From assembly GCA_008921705.1 (NCBI GenBank), contig VFFE01007583.1:3469622-3533621 (forward strand): 64,000 nucleotides of DNA, given 5' to 3'. The notes under the pieces were generated by a model. The model had not been told where the DNA came from and did no database searches. It saw only the letters and a program-made list of their open reading frames with translations. The first letter of the stretch is position 1; each line of letters starts with the position of its first letter. Below, piece by piece: positions 62,124 through 64,000 of this stretch. This DNA comes from Burhinus oedicnemus (Eukaryota; Chordata; Aves; Charadriiformes; Burhinidae). The translations under genes and the position numbers were made by a program.

Positions 62124-64000
62124 GAAAAGGGCAGTAACTTGGCACTTAAATATCTCTTTGTGATTTGTGCTGTTTAACTTGCATGGAAAGAACGCGTAAG
62201 TCTGTATGCAGTTATGGTCCCTGTAGAGAACCAACACGCTAAATGTCATGTTTAAAGACAAAAGCAAAGAAAAAATGGATTTGTTTTTCTTTTAAATTCC
62301 TAGTTTTTATCTGCTGAACACATGAATTGGTATAGAGTTCTGTCCATGTAAAATTGATGACTCGATGTGGTTCAACAGGACCTTAGATCTTAAAGGTGAG
62401 CAAAGGCTTTTTGTATTCCTAGGGTAGGACTACTTTGATAAACTGCTTTTAGACAGACAAAAGAGATGCGATCTTAAATCTGTGTTAATGTATGACTGAC
62501 TAGGAATGATATCATCTAGAGATTATTGCTTTCCTCTGTTTCTGCGGTGTTAACAAGTGAATACTCAAGAATGTAGCAGTGAAGCAAATGGGTCTTGATA
62601 AATTATGCAGTCTTGACTCCAACTATTGTTCGAGGTAATTGATGATCTTCCATTGGTGTAATGGGGCTGCGGCATAAACTGCAGCACGCCCTACAGTAGA
62701 CAAATTGGTCTGGTATTGTTTAGGAACATATTTAATCTATCTTGCTATAAGTGAATCGGTACCTTTTGCTGAAACATTGAGAGAAAGACCAGTATTTTGA
62801 TATTCAGTCCTAAATAACCTACAGTTAAATTTACAGCAGTCATTCCTTTTCCTATTCTCTAAATACTTAAGGGATAATAAACATAGACCCGTTGCAATGC
62901 AAGGCGGATTTCTTTTCCCTTACCCTTTACCTAAACTTTAATTTGTGGATTTACGGGCTAATAATAACGTTCTCCTTGTTCTTGATGCATTGTACCAACT
63001 TCAGAACATCTACTCCAGTGGCTTGACTAATTTCACTTTAGATGCACTTACAGAAAACTGTACTACCCAAAGTGAAAAGCTGCTTTTTTTTTTTTCTCTA
63101 TACATCAGCCAAGATAAAAGGGATTTCCATAAATCTCCCAGAACAAACTGGGCGAATGAGGCAAATCTTGCCCTGAAAATTAAATCTTCAGATCCCGCTT
63201 AATAACTGACTGCAAACTTTTAGGTGTGGAGTTGGGAATTAGATGGCTGTAGACCACTGTTTATATGTTTAAAGACTAGCAACAGTACAAGTTGGATATC
63301 ATAGAATATCATGCCTACAGAGTTAGATGTTTGAGGTGGTCTTTTTTCCCTGTCCTCCCTGCTCCCTGTCGTGTCCCCCCCGCCATGTGAATCCTGTAAG
63401 ATTTTGGTTTTAATCTTAAGTAAATGCTATAAAAAAAAAAAAGTATCTAGAATAAACAACTTGATTTATGCATATTGGGTTAAATAGATTTTTTCAAACT
63501 TGCTGTTGCCAAAAACAATTTCCTCCCAACGTAACTGGCTATATGAATCAACCCCAGAAAGTTACTACCTCAGGAAAACTGCAGAAGCCCAGTAACTCCT
63601 TTCTAGAAAGAAGCTCCCAGGAGTTTGTCTGCCTTTCTGATAGAGGAGGAGGCTATCATATCTCAGCCAAACTAATCCTGGAACTAGATAAAATAAAGCT
63701 TCCTTGATGAGTTCATGGTTTACATGGACCAAGGACTGCAACTCCTCCAGGAGCACTTTTCCCAAGATGTCTTTTACTCTTGTCCATGACTTAACTGTCC
63801 CATAAATCTTGCTGGGAGCTTTGGTTTGCTGACAGTTCATGTCTGCTAGAGAGCAGTGGGTAGTCTGTTTAAAACTCAGACTTTTGTTTTGAATACATAG
63901 AATTGATAATTAACAGTGAGCAAGACAGGAGCTTGCTTGTGGTAGGAGTAAAAGTTCTGGCTCTGTTTTGCAGTCTGCTCTCCTCCCCACTTGCCCTTTT

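Larger units (their letters stand above)
52265..64000. other. intron-like or intergenic, unassigned
   Basis: No complete gene. It holds one small CR1 scrap near 54.3 kb, T runs at about 55630, 58378 and 60835, G tracts at 58696-58713, and one exon-like segment at 61918-62123. Other open frames (up to 119 codons at 59660-60019) lack splice or coding signatures. Confidence 0.5.

Noticed and set aside
63297..63340. ATCATAGAATATCATG, resembling the antisense CR1 tail
   Set aside because: Only about 16 matching bases and no CR1 body follows, so not enough to call an element.
1..64000. CRISPR arrays, bacterial operons, tRNA or rRNA genes
   Set aside because: No direct-repeat arrays, cloverleaf with conserved A/B boxes or rRNA motifs seen. 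All context is vertebrate nuclear DNA.

Overview
This is vertebrate nuclear DNA, and almost certainly from a bird. The evidence is several CR1 LINE copies whose 3' ends carry the typical avian tail (TTGGAACTAGATGATCTTTA, ATTCTGTGAT), a solo endogenous-retrovirus LTR of avian style, moderate GC, very sparse coding content and one classical CpG island. Nothing bacterial, plasmid, phage or CRISPR-like is present. I cannot name a species or any gene with confidence. No complete protein-coding gene can be read, and almost all long reading frames lack coding signatures.

Layout. From 1 to about 14 kb the sequence is non-coding, with an AT microsatellite near 0.6 kb and a GT/GC-rich microsatellite near 5.1 kb. 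From about 14.05 to 15.7 kb there is a minus-strand cluster of exon-like segments: an 82-nt segment (15474-15555), a 254-nt segment (14601-14854) and a terminal segment with stop and poly(A) signal (14319-14457). They have good splice sites and matching reading phases, and their predicted peptides look like real protein. Between the first two lies a segment that looks coding only if the frame is changed, which may be a damaged exon. Weaker alternative downstream exons lie at 14146-14226, 12352-12485 and 4321-4379. About 16.2-23.8 kb is unassigned. A solo LTR sits at about 23.85-24.43 kb, a small CpG-rich block at 25.66-26.12 kb, and two CR1 3' fragments at 26.2 and 27.0 kb.

The main CpG island runs from about 27.35 to 28.34 kb. 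It is interrupted by an extremely T-rich stretch and a 20-base assembly gap (27682-27701). This is the best promoter candidate in the window. A hand-counted sample of lines suggests that G exceeds C on the plus strand downstream of the island and that C slightly exceeds G upstream. That would fit a plus-strand gene with a very long first intron filling 28.4-64 kb, and perhaps divergent minus-strand transcription towards the 14-16 kb exon cluster.

From 28.4 to 64 kb the sequence reads as intron or intergenic DNA. It holds CR1 copies of different ages, including two long, old, antisense remnants (43.16-44.24 and 48.98-50.09 kb), some simple repeats, two CpG-rich patches (33.5 and 46.4 kb) and a few isolated exon-like segments (29370-29451, 50195-50262, 61918-62123). 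The exon calls are inferences from splice-site and frame reading by eye. A protein search or RNA-seq would settle them.
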